Shown here: positions 6,780 through 14,479 of the stretch, in pieces | How the letters are laid out: the number at the start of each line of letters is the position of its first letter | How positions within the stretch are numbered: position 1 is the stretch's first letter | DNA from: Chryseobacterium senegalense | GTDB lineage: Bacteria; Bacteroidota; Bacteroidia; Flavobacteriales; Weeksellaceae | Assembly (NCBI GenBank): GCA_001403755.1 | Contig: CYUH01000011.1 | Location: forward strand, 1-64,000 | Direction of reading: 5' to 3' | Length of the DNA: 64,000 bases | Program-made: the position numbers and the translations under genes | Notes under the pieces: model-generated | What the model was told of the DNA's origin: nothing | The model's database searches: none | The model's input: the letters and a program-made list of their open reading frames with translations, nothing else

Positions 6780-7778
6780 TTAATGATCGTGATTTTCTGC
6801 GGTACACAATCCAACAATTGTGTGGAAGGTATCGTGAATAGCGTTCAGATCTTTGGTAATTTCTGCATCCGTTGATTTTCTGATTTTTTTCTTCAATGCT
6901 TCGCTTTGTTTCACCAAATTTGTTAACGATTCGGGAACGCCTTTTTTATTGAATTCTGCAGGGATTTTGCTTGACTTCAATGCTTTTGCTTTTTCCACCA
7001 TTTCGCCAATTCTAGTTTTTATCGGCTCAAGATTTCCTTTTTCAGATGGATGATAAGTTTGTGACATTACTTCATGAAAATTTTTCATTTCCGACCAATC
7101 ATCAAACTTACCTTTGGTTGCCGCAGCGTATCTTTTATTTACTTCATCCCAGTTTAATACGTTCCAGATTGCGGTAAGATAATCGGCTCTTTTGTTTTGA
7201 TATTTCAAATAATACGCATGTTCCCAAACATCAATTCCTAAAATGGGCGTTCCTTTCACTTCGGCAATATCCATCAAAGGATTATCCTGATTGGCGGTAG
7301 AAGTAATCGCTAATTTTTTCTCCGGAGTAACGATAAGCCAAGCCCATCCGGAACCAAATCTTTCAGCTCCGGATTTGCTCATTTCCTTTTTGAAATTATC
7401 TAAATTACCAAATGTCTCGTTGATGGCTTTCAATAATTTTTCCGACGGTTGGGTATTTTTATTCGGAGTAAGAACCGTCCAAAATAATTCGTGATTATAA
7501 TGTCCTCCTGCGTTATTCCGAACTGCGGAACTTTCATTGGAAACATGAGAAAGGATTTTTTCCAAACTTTCTTTCTCCATAGGTGTTCCTAAGATTGCTT
7601 TGTTCAGGTTGTTTACATATCCTGCTGCGTGTTTCGTGTAATGGATTTCCATTGTTTGGGCATCTACGGAGCATTCCAAAGCATTATATGCATAAGGAAG
7701 CGGCATTTGCTTGAATTGTGAAAATGCAAATTGTCCTGTGATTAGTAGAACAACAGCTGCTGGTCTTAATAAATTCAT
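6780..7778 (-). CDS. Exported Mn/Fe superoxide dismutase with C-terminal extension
   Basis: This 332-residue protein begins with a signal peptide (cleavage likely after FAFSQ, residue 20-21). The SOD fold spans about residues 25-215: MEIHYTKHAAGY (ligand His46), AGGHYNHELFW, GSGWAWL, and DVWEHAYYLKYQ (Asp and His ligands). STANQD carries the Gln typical of Mn-type enzymes. About 110 further residues follow, unlike classical SODs (about 200), with FHEVMSQTYHPSE and the terminal HDTFHTIVGLC plus a His-rich end. That domain resembles a stand-alone His/Met-rich family of Bacteroidota; a metal-binding role is inferred. It lies 23 nt after sco. Confidence 0.9.
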   Translation of the reverse strand: MNLLRPAAVVLLITGQFAFSQFKQMPLPYAYNALECSVDAQTMEIHYTKHAAGYVNNLNKAILGTPMEKESLEKILSHVSNESSAVRNNAGGHYNHELFWTVLTPNKNTQPSEKLLKAINETFGNLDNFKKEMSKSGAERFGSGWAWLIVTPEKKLAITSTANQDNPLMDIAEVKGTPILGIDVWEHAYYLKYQNKRADYLTAIWNVLNWDEVNKRYAAATKGKFDDWSEMKNFHEVMSQTYHPSEKGNLEPIKTRIGEMVEKAKALKSSKIPAEFNKKGVPESLTNLVKQSEALKKKIRKSTDAEITKDLNAIHDTFHTIVGLCTAENHDH

Positions 7779-7801
7779 ATTCTTTTTGTTTTGGGTTAAT
7801 A

Positions 7802-8488
7802 TTATTGTAAAAGTTTTCGGATATCTTCAATTAACTTCTCGCGGTCAGGATGATATTTTCCGATTAAATTGGTCTTTTTTCCTTCGGGATCTTCATAATT
7901 CAATCCTGAATAATAGAGTATAGGCATATTATTTTCATCAAACCGACAACGAAGATTCCCTTCTTTATCTACCAAGGCAATCATTCCACTGTGATTGAGG
8001 CTTTCTGCTTCATCTTCTTTATCTCCGACATAAATATTAAACTTATCTGCTATATTACCAATATAATTTCGGTCTCCTGTCAAAAAATGCCAGTTAGGAG
8101 AGGTTGCTCCCACCATTTTAGCGTGGTTCTTCAAAACTTCCTGCGTGTCGTTTTCAGGATCGATGGAAATGGAAATAATTCCGAAATCCGGATTGTTGAT
8201 TTCATCCTGAATGAACTTCATATTCTTGTTCATCACCGGACAAATCGTAGGACAACGGCTATAAAAAAATTCGACAAGATATACCTTACCAAGCATTGTT
8301 TCATCCGAAATTTTTTGATTGTTTTGGTTGGTAAGTTCAAAATCCGGAACTTTCATTACCGTGAAAAGGTTTTTTTTGAAATAGGACATTCCGAATCCTA
8401 TTCCTAAGAAAAGAATCATAAGAACAAGGACAGGAAAAATGATTTTATTTTTAGAAGAATTTGGTTTCTTCGTATTATTTTTGGACAT
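7802..8488 (-). CDS. SCO1/SenC family copper chaperone/thioredoxin-like protein
   Basis: This is a membrane-anchored periplasmic thioredoxin-fold protein of 228 residues from the ATG at 8488. A longer in-frame start at 8542 would lie deep inside the YHS gene. An N-terminal TM helix (about residues 15-35) precedes FFYSRCPTICPVMN with the CxxxC copper/redox motif. The conserved His is in ESLNHSGM. Sco proteins deliver copper to the CuA site of cytochrome oxidase or reduce its cysteines. The start overlaps the end of the YHS gene by 14 nt, which indicates translational coupling within a copper/redox operon. Confidence 0.9.
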   Translation of the reverse strand: MSKNNTKKPNSSKNKIIFPVLVLMILFLGIGFGMSYFKKNLFTVMKVPDFELTNQNNQKISDETMLGKVYLVEFFYSRCPTICPVMNKNMKFIQDEINNPDFGIISISIDPENDTQEVLKNHAKMVGATSPNWHFLTGDRNYIGNIADKFNIYVGDKEDEAESLNHSGMIALVDKEGNLRCRFDENNMPILYYSGLNYEDPEGKKTNLIGKYHPDREKLIEDIRKLLQ

Positions 8489-8744
8489 ATTTTTCAGGAT
8501 TTTTCTTGAATTCAGATTTACAGTAGTCACTACAGAAACCATACGTTTTAGCTTTATAAACTACCGTGTCTTTCAGAAATTCTGCAGTTTTCATATGACA
8601 AATAGGATCTTCTGCATTAACGACTTTTATACCTTTTATTTCTTTCTTAGGTATCATTTTTTTTACCTGTTTCACTTTAGGAGTTTCCTGAGCACAGGAC
8701 ATTGCAGATACTGAAAGTAGTATCATCAAAACAAAGATTTTCAT
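8475..8744 (-). CDS. YHS domain lipoprotein
   Basis: This 89-residue protein has a signal peptide ending in a lipobox-like SAMSC (Cys17), a Lys-rich linker, and a C-terminal YHS domain: DPICHMKTAEFLKDTVVY then YGFCSDYCKSEFKKNPEKY. YHS domains are short Cys-containing modules common in copper and other heavy-metal proteins (copper ATPases, CopZ-like proteins). It would sit on the periplasmic side and present Cys/Met/His ligands. Its stop lies inside the first codons of the sco gene. Confidence 0.88.
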   Translation of the reverse strand: MKIFVLMILLSVSAMSCAQETPKVKQVKKMIPKKEIKGIKVVNAEDPICHMKTAEFLKDTVVYKAKTYGFCSDYCKSEFKKNPEKYVQK

Positions 8745-8821
8745 TTTTCGAAATTTGATTTAATTATAAAATAAATGACTGCTTTCTGTAGATGAAAACA
8801 GTAAACATGTAGAATGAAAAA

Positions 8822-9193
8822 TTAAATCAAAGGTGGATGAAATATATTTGAATTTAAAGAAAAATGATAGCATAAAGCTAAATATGAATTTTGCTTAGGT
8901 TTCTCATTAAAACCAATATTTAGCTCGGAGAATGAAAATATATCACTGGCAACAAAAGAATCTGCCAAAATTTGAATATTAATTTTTGAGTTATCCTGTT
9001 TTGGAAAAGTATCTGTAGTTTTTGCAAGTTCTTTGCTAAGATAACATTTGCCATTGCAACTCATTTCAGGTTTGTCCCTATTTTCACAAAGATTTTGTGC
9101 AATATAATCATAATTAACCATATAATTGAGAATGGGCATTACAGGACGTAAGACCATCATAAATAAGATCAATATGGGAAACAAATGTTTCAT
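8822..9193 (-). CDS. Small exported/membrane Cys-rich protein (CxGKC type), first gene of the run
   Basis: This is a paralogue of the protein at 6357-6725. I chose the ATG at 9193 (MKHLFPILILFMM) because it places the hydrophobic segment at the N-terminus; an upstream in-frame ATG at 9232 adds 13 unlikely residues. Shared features are NYDYIAQNLCEN, PEMSCNGKCYLSKELAKT and the extreme C-terminal IFHPPLI. Mature length is about 100 residues. Two copies of one uncharacterised family flanking YHS, Sco and SOD genes suggest a common extracytoplasmic metal or thiol function. Confidence 0.7.
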   Translation of the reverse strand: MKHLFPILILFMMVLRPVMPILNYMVNYDYIAQNLCENRDKPEMSCNGKCYLSKELAKTTDTFPKQDNSKINIQILADSFVASDIFSFSELNIGFNEKPKQNSYLALCYHFSLNSNIFHPPLI

Positions 9194-9797
9194 TAATGAT
9201 TTTAAATGGTGCAAATATACCATATTTTGCATAGGTATAAACGATAAAAATGAATTGCATTAAAGGTGTTTTGACAATTAATTTAATTGTTTAAAAAATT
9301 TATCTACACCTTTCGAAAAAATCTCGTAATTTCTCCTGAAGCAGGTTTTTATCAGGCAACTTTTACATTTTCTTTAAAGCAATTTACCAACACTAGAGTT
9401 TTAATTTTCTCTTGTCATTTTACGATCCAAAGCTTCAAAGAAAAAATTGAGGTATTCAAAATATTCCGGTTCAAAATGATCGGCTTTCTTATTGGTTTTT
9501 CACCGAAGGATTTTAAAAATATTCAGGAGATTTCGAGAATAGTATCTTTTTTTGTGAGCGGTTTTATCCATATTTTAATTAACTTTACAAAGTAATGGAT
9601 TGTACGATTGGGAAAGCTAGAGAAGGTTTTGGTCAACATTGTATTGACCAAGGAGGAATCAGTACTCCAAACACACATTTTTGGTTGATCAAAGTTTGGT
9701 TCTCCACAAGAAATTTAGTAGTGAAAATTACCAACTTTAGCAAAGCCCAGATACCTTGCACGCAATTTTAACAAAACGCGTCACCAAAAGAATTATA
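9194..9797. other. Interval with degraded reading frames, no confident gene
   Basis: On the minus strand 9571-9401 reads from an ATG through one in-frame TGA into a protein-like stretch ending ADHFEPEYFEYLNFFFEALD and a TAA. This may be a decayed small gene. The plus-strand frame over the same bases is Phe-rich and looks like its shadow. A 58-codon plus-strand frame at 9595-9771 has no recognisable features. The promoter of the minus-strand copper/redox run should lie near 9200-9290. Confidence 0.3.
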
Positions 9798-10289
9798 GTG
9801 AAAATATTCAAACTAATTTTCTTTGTTCTAATTGCATTTAGTATAAGTTATGTTTTATATGGAACTTTGACAAAAAAAGAAATACAAATAAATAAAACTG
9901 AATTAATAAAAGGACAATTCAAATCGATTTATGAAAGCAAATCGGCAAAAGGAACAAGTATTTCATACAATATTGAAATCGAAAATAATTCTGATGTTCT
10001 TAAAATAATTCCAGAATATGCTAAATGTTTTAAATACAAAGAATTTCAAAAAGACGCAATTATTAATGAAGAAATTGTATTGCAAATTGATCAGAATGAA
10101 AGATTTATGTTTCCCAATGTTAAAAGTATAGTTTCTATAAAAATTAATTCAAAAGAATATTTGAATATTGACTGTGAAAATGAATCAATACAAGATTCAA
10201 AAAAAAGAATTCCAGCAATTATTATTGCGGGAATTCTTTTGGTGCTCATAATAAAAATTGTCGAAAAAAAATACTTTAGAAACTTCTAG
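9798..10289 (+). CDS. Hypothetical membrane protein with two TM segments
   Basis: This protein of about 163 residues has a TM helix near each end (IFKLIFFVLIAFSISYVLY at the start, IPAIIIAGILLVLIIKIV near the end) around a polar beta-rich domain of about 100 residues with two Cys. The GTG at 9798 puts the first helix at the N-terminus; an alternative TTG at 9756 adds 14 basic residues. I recognise no family. Codon use is very AT-rich compared with the core genes further right. The gene is isolated, with a terminator about 125 nt downstream. Confidence 0.55.
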   Translation: MKIFKLIFFVLIAFSISYVLYGTLTKKEIQINKTELIKGQFKSIYESKSAKGTSISYNIEIENNSDVLKIIPEYAKCFKYKEFQKDAIINEEIVLQIDQNERFMFPNVKSIVSIKINSKEYLNIDCENESIQDSKKRIPAIIIAGILLVLIIKIVEKKYFRNF

Positions 10290-10645
10290 AAAACTGCGTA
10301 GAATAGTTAAAATTCCATTGGGTTTATAAGAATTACCATGTACCTCTTGTCGAACGCAAGCTTCCGCAGCTTTTTGAAAATTATAGTTTTTTCTAGATTT
10401 TTTTAAAGATATTAAAGAGACTTCGAAAAAGGTCTCTTTTTTTGTGCGTGTTTTTTAGCAATTATTTAATTATCATGAATGTGAATCACTATGAACAAAT
10501 TTTTATAGCAGAGAAATTACAAAATTGGCTGATTTTCGATGATTAACGTTATTTAACATCTTTTGTATTTTTAGTTTGATAATGAAGACTTACTTTTGTT
10601 AGAAAGAGTTGAAGAACACTCTTAATAACATTAAAATTTTATATT
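10290..10645. other. Intergenic interval with terminator and promoter only
   Basis: The interval holds a terminator hairpin at 10414-10443 and a -7-like TACTTTTG at 10591-10598, about 48 nt before the ABM monooxygenase start. Nothing else was recognised. Confidence 0.4.
10414..10443 (+). terminator. Rho-independent terminator
   Basis: AGAGAC and GTCTCT pair around a 10-nt loop and are followed by a T run. It lies downstream of the two-TM hypothetical gene. Confidence 0.7.
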
Positions 10646-10939
10646 ATGGAAAAGTTTGCAATATTAGCAAGAGTAGAAGCAAAACCGGGTAAAGAAAATG
10701 AAGTATTGGAATTCCTAAAGTCAGCCTTGCCGCTTGCGGAAGGTGAGCCAGGAACCGTAAGATGGTATGCTTTACAAATTGGCCCTTCTACTTTTGGTAT
10801 ATTCGATACGTTCGGAACTACAGATGCAAGAGATGCTCACTTGAATGGTGAGATTGCAAAGGCTTTAATGGCCAACGCTTCTGAATTACTTGCTAAAGAA
10901 CCTGTACTTGAAATGGTAGATCTACTAGCAGTAAAGTAA
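10646..10939 (+). CDS. Antibiotic biosynthesis monooxygenase (ABM) family protein
   Basis: This 97-residue protein has the dimeric alpha/beta-barrel ABM fold. The sequence opens FAILARVEAKPGKENEVLEF and continues EPGTVRWYALQIGPSTFGIFDTF, followed by the helix DARDAHLNGEIAKAL. The family includes cofactor-free monooxygenases and quinol oxidases such as YgiN, but many members have no known substrate. The gene is monocistronic, with its own -7 element upstream and a strong terminator 30 nt downstream. Confidence 0.85.
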   Translation: MEKFAILARVEAKPGKENEVLEFLKSALPLAEGEPGTVRWYALQIGPSTFGIFDTFGTTDARDAHLNGEIAKALMANASELLAKEPVLEMVDLLAVK

Positions 10940-10969
10940 GCAATCGAACACAAGTTTTTAATACAGTTA

Positions 10970-11005
10970 AATGGAGTCAGGTATTTTCCCGGCTCCATTT
11001 TTTTA
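10970..11005 (+). terminator. Rho-independent terminator
   Basis: ATGGAGTC (10971-10978) pairs with GGCTCCAT (10991-10998) allowing G.U, and is followed by seven Ts. It terminates the ABM gene. Confidence 0.8.
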
Positions 11006-11088
11006 TATCATTTTGTGAAAGGTTAAACCTTTGCTATGTATACAAGATTTATCTTGATTATTCAAAGAAAATTTTCAATTTAGCGCAA

Positions 11089-11121
11089 AAAAAGAGACTG
11101 AAAACAGTCTCTTTTGTTTTC
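11089..11121 (-). terminator. Hairpin terminator of the DJ-1/PfpI gene
   Basis: AAAAGAGACTG (11091-11101) pairs with CAGTCTCTTTT (11105-11115). The A run at 11088-11094 becomes the T tract on the minus strand. Confidence 0.7.
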
Positions 11122-11128
11122 TTAACCA

Positions 11129-11908
11129 TTAGAGTTTTTTAAGTTCTTCTAAAACTGCTTCGCCAACTGCATGAGCAGATTGAGGATTTTGTCCTGTTAC
11201 CACTCTTTCGTCTACGGTAACGTGAGTTTGCCATAAACCAGATTTTTCAAACTTGGCTCCGCGTTCTATTAATTTAGATTCTAATCTAAATGGAACCACT
11301 TCATCTAATTTCACAGCAGCTTCTTCTTCGTTGGTGAAAGCATTGATTTTTTTGCCATCTACCAAGTATTTTCCATTGCTGAGTTTAATGTTCACCAATC
11401 CGGCAGGACCGTGACAAACCGCACTTACGATTCCATTTTTTTCGTAGATTTTTTGTGCGATTACCGCCAATTCTTCATTATCTGCAAAATCCCACATCGT
11501 ACCGTGACCTCCAGCATAAAGAACCCCTACATATTCATCAGGATTTACTTCTGAAGGCGTCATGGTGTTCTGAATTTTATTTTGATAATATTCATCTGCC
11601 AAAAATCTTTCATTGACCTTATCATCTGGAGTATTTCCATAATACGGCGGGTTTCCACCTTTTGGACTCACGAAATCTATTTCGTAACCAGCATCTACCA
11701 ATACAGCCCAAGGATGCGTAACTTCACCTAAATAATAACCAGTAGATTCACCAGTGTTTCCTAATTCGCCGTGGCTCGTAACCACGAATAATACTTTTTT
11801 GCTCATTTTGTTAGATTTAATTGTTTGTGCATTGATCATATTAATCCCTAAAAAAAGAATACAACCCGTTAAGAAAATAATCTTGGATAAAAACTTGTTG
11901 TGATTCAT
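11129..11908 (-). CDS. DJ-1/PfpI family protein with signal peptide
   Basis: This is a type 1 glutamine-amidotransferase-like protein of about 259 residues from the ATG at 11908. Residues 1-28 form a signal peptide (KFLSKIIFLTGCILFLG, ending INAQ). The core opens KVLFVVTSHG and has the nucleophile elbow SAVCHGPAGL. It resembles Hsp31-like members with DFVSPKGG and GGHGTMWDF. Such proteins act as chaperones, glyoxalases or deglycases; the activity here is not determined. An internal ATG before SKKVLFVV would give a cytosolic form. A Crp/Fnr regulator gene lies 99 nt upstream on the same strand. Confidence 0.85.
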   Translation of the reverse strand: MNHNKFLSKIIFLTGCILFLGINMINAQTIKSNKMSKKVLFVVTSHGELGNTGESTGYYLGEVTHPWAVLVDAGYEIDFVSPKGGNPPYYGNTPDDKVNERFLADEYYQNKIQNTMTPSEVNPDEYVGVLYAGGHGTMWDFADNEELAVIAQKIYEKNGIVSAVCHGPAGLVNIKLSNGKYLVDGKKINAFTNEEEAAVKLDEVVPFRLESKLIERGAKFEKSGLWQTHVTVDERVVTGQNPQSAHAVGEAVLEELKKL

Positions 11909-12007
11909 TTTACTATTGATTTTTAATGATTTGATAGTGCAAAGGTAAATGCAGCTCCCCACAAACAACAGGACATACATCACAACTTTTAAGTGACCTA
12001 CATCACA

Positions 12008-12571
12008 TTACACCGAAAGCCGACTCAAAGTTTCTCTGGAAACACCTAGATATGAAGCGATTAATGTTTTGGGCAATCGTTGTAAAAGTGTGGGATATTG
12101 AGAAATAAATTGTTCGTAGCGTTCTTTGGCATTGCTATTCAGCAGAGACAAAATTCTTCTTTGGAGCGCGATGTAACCATTATTAGACTTTTTCCTGAAA
12201 AAATGTTCTATTTTATGCATATCTGCACAGAGTTTTTCTCGGTTATAGAGAGACAAAGTAAGTACTTCGGTAGATTCTAATGCATCAATGGAAAAAGTAG
12301 CTTCCGTTTGATTAAAATATGCTTGATAATCGGTAATCCACCAATCTTCCATTGCAAATTGCATGATGTGCTCTTTCCCTTCTTTATTCAGGTAAGATGC
12401 TTTTAACAAACCATTCATCACAAAATAATCATTTTGTACGGTATCTCCTTCTTGAATTAAAATCTGATGCTTTTTAATTTTTTTCAAGGTAAAATGAGAC
12501 AGGATGTACTCGAACTCCTGGTCAGTTAATGGTGTAATTTTCTCAATTTGACGTCTTAAAATCTCACTCAT
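12008..12571 (-). CDS. Crp/Fnr family transcriptional regulator
   Basis: This 187-residue protein has an N-terminal cyclic-nucleotide-binding-type beta-roll (about residues 10-120, ILIQEGDTVQNDYFVMNGLLK) and a C-terminal helix-turn-helix ending LPKTLIASYLGVSRETLSRL. No Fnr-type Cys cluster is present, so it is not an iron-sulfur sensor. Family members in Bacteroidota usually respond to unidentified ligands and control nearby stress genes. Here the nearest downstream gene on the same strand is the DJ-1/PfpI gene. Confidence 0.9.
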   Translation of the reverse strand: MSEILRRQIEKITPLTDQEFEYILSHFTLKKIKKHQILIQEGDTVQNDYFVMNGLLKASYLNKEGKEHIMQFAMEDWWITDYQAYFNQTEATFSIDALESTEVLTLSLYNREKLCADMHKIEHFFRKKSNNGYIALQRRILSLLNSNAKERYEQFISQYPTLLQRLPKTLIASYLGVSRETLSRLSV

Positions 12572-12894
12572 ATTTTTATTATTCTAAACTGCAAACAAAA
12601 GAATTGTTCAATCCAAATGTAGAATATTGAAAGCAAAAATCCATCAAAAGCGATGGATTTTTTAAATATGGTAGATGGAATTCTTATGGATGGGTGGGGA
12701 AATTAGAATCTATAGCATCATATCAATTAAGGTAACGAATAAATTACCAACCATCGGTTGCATCAAAATAATAGTACGATGAGCTAAAGCCCATCGAATG
12801 GTAAATCCTAAGGCTTGTTCGAGTTAATAATAGTCAATTTTTCAGTTGACATTAATCAGTGAAGCAAAGGAAATAAATTTCCTACTTTTGCACC
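12572..12894. other. Intergenic region between the Crp/Fnr gene and hemN
   Basis: The region contains a hairpin at 12636-12664 (AAATCCATC / GATGGATTT followed by T) and the -7 element of hemN at 12883-12890. The 12700-12840 stretch shows nothing recognisable. Confidence 0.4.
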
Positions 12895-12897
12895 ATG
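12883..12897 (+). promoter_or_regulatory. hemN promoter -7 element, probable leaderless start
   Basis: TACTTTTG (12883-12890) fits TAnnTTTG exactly and is followed by CACCATG, so the ATG at 12895 is 4 nt after the element. Bacteroidota transcription starts a few bases past this element, so the mRNA probably begins at or next to the start codon. No clear -33 TTG at standard spacing is visible. Confidence 0.6.
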
Positions 12898-14256
12898 AAT
12901 ACTTCTCTCATCAATAAATATAATATTCCAGGGCCTCGTTACACATCTTATCCTACCGTTCCTTTTTGGGACGAAGCGGCTTTTACTGCGGATTTATGGC
13001 AGCAGTCAGTCATCCGATCTTTCAATGAAAGCAACGATGCTGAAGGAATTTCCATCTATATTCACTTGCCGTTTTGCGAGCAACTTTGCACGTTTTGCGC
13101 TTGTCATAAACGCATTACCAAACAACATTCTGTGGAAACACCTTATTTGGAAAGCGTCCTGAAGGAATGGCAATTATACCTGCAATTATTTGGTAAAAAA
13201 CCGAAAATCAAAGAACTTCATTTGGGTGGTGGCACGCCAACATTTTTCTCGCCCGAGAATCTCAAAATTTTATTGGAAGGAATATTCGCGCACGCAGAAA
13301 TTGCTGAAAATCCGGAGTTTTCTTTTGAAGGACATCCGAATAATACCACGAAAGCGCATTTGCAAACTTTATACGATTTAGGTTTCCGAAGATGCAGTTT
13401 TGGAGTGCAGGATTATGATCCGCAAGTTCAGAAAGCGATCAACCGAATTCAGCCTTTCGAAAATGTAGAAAAAGTGACCAATTGGGCTAGAGAAATAGGT
13501 TATAAAGGCGTTTCGCACGATTTAGTTTTCGGACTGCCATTTCATAATTGGGAAAAAATGGAATATACGATCCGTAAAACTTTGGAACTGAAACCCGATC
13601 GTTTGGCTTTCTATTCTTATGCACACGTTCCGTGGATTAAAGGGGTTGGACAAAGAGGTTTTGATGAAAATGATCTGCCAACCGGGGAAGAGAAAAGGAA
13701 GTTGTACGAAAACGGAAAAAAACTCTTGGAAGAGTTGGGCTATATCGAAGTCGGAATGGATCATTTCGCCTTGGAGCATGATGACCTATATCAATCCATG
13801 ATTTCTGGAGATATTCATAGAAATTTCATGGGCTATTCGTCAAGCAAAACCCAATTGATGGTTGGTTTAGGAATGAGCGCCATCTCGGATTCCTGGTATG
13901 CATTTGCACAAAACGAAAAAACCGTGGAAGAATATCAGAAAAGGGTAGAAGAGGGAGTAATTCCTGTATTTAGAGGTCATATTTTAAATCAGGAAGATCT
14001 TTTGGTGCGTCAACATATTCTGAATTTAATGTGTCGCCTCGAAACTACTTGGGATGAATCAACCGATTTTCCGGAGCTTCAAAATGCATTGGAGTCTCTA
14101 AAGGAAATGGAAGATGACGGTTTGGTGGTGCTTTCCGAAAACTCGATTAAAATTACCGAGGAAGGTCGTGCCTTTACCAGAAATGTAGCGATGACTTTTG
14201 ACTTGAGAATGATGCGCAACAAACCCGAAACCCGAATTTTCTCGATGACGATTTAA
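12895..14256 (+). CDS. hemN: Oxygen-independent coproporphyrinogen III oxidase (radical SAM)
   Basis: This 453-residue enzyme converts coproporphyrinogen III to protoporphyrinogen IX without oxygen in heme synthesis. It opens NIPGPRYTSYPTVPFW, the HemN-specific N-terminus. The radical SAM cluster motif CX3CX2CXC is Cys61, Cys65, Cys68 and Cys70. LHLGGGTPTFFSP and HDLVFGLPFHNW are SAM-site motifs. The C-terminal HemN domain has the IHRNFMGYSS segment. Length matches true HemN (about 455) rather than the shorter HemW paralogue. Transcription is probably leaderless, and a strong hairpin follows the gene. Confidence 0.95.
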   Translation: MNTSLINKYNIPGPRYTSYPTVPFWDEAAFTADLWQQSVIRSFNESNDAEGISIYIHLPFCEQLCTFCACHKRITKQHSVETPYLESVLKEWQLYLQLFGKKPKIKELHLGGGTPTFFSPENLKILLEGIFAHAEIAENPEFSFEGHPNNTTKAHLQTLYDLGFRRCSFGVQDYDPQVQKAINRIQPFENVEKVTNWAREIGYKGVSHDLVFGLPFHNWEKMEYTIRKTLELKPDRLAFYSYAHVPWIKGVGQRGFDENDLPTGEEKRKLYENGKKLLEELGYIEVGMDHFALEHDDLYQSMISGDIHRNFMGYSSSKTQLMVGLGMSAISDSWYAFAQNEKTVEEYQKRVEEGVIPVFRGHILNQEDLLVRQHILNLMCRLETTWDESTDFPELQNALESLKEMEDDGLVVLSENSIKITEEGRAFTRNVAMTFDLRMMRNKPETRIFSMTI

Positions 14257-14317
14257 TTTTGGAAATGATTTGATTTTTCAAATAATACTCACCTATTTAT
14301 ATTTTTTCTGAATTCAA

Positions 14318-14366
14318 TAAAAACGTGCGTATATTGTGATTTCATCACGATTTACGCACGTTTTTG
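14318..14366 (+). terminator. Strong terminator after hemN
   Basis: AAAACGTGCGTA pairs with TTACGCACGTTTTT, and an inner GTGAT/ATCAC pair extends the hairpin. The stem is about 12 bp plus 5 bp. Confidence 0.85.
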
Positions 14367-14479
14367 TGGTTTTTTCTACTTAAAAAAATCAAAGCAAATT
14401 CTTTTGTTAAAATATTCTTAATTCTGCTGAAAATCATTATATTTGCCGACTATAATTTTAATGTTGTAAACTATTAACA

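Noticed and set aside
9287..9595. 102-codon plus-strand frame
   Set aside because: Phe/Ile-rich composition is typical of the complement of a coding strand, and the minus strand over the same bases reads more like protein.
9595..9771. 58-codon plus-strand frame starting MDCTIGKAREG
   Set aside because: No recognisable motif or start signal, and it ends inside the upstream region of the next gene; too weak to call.
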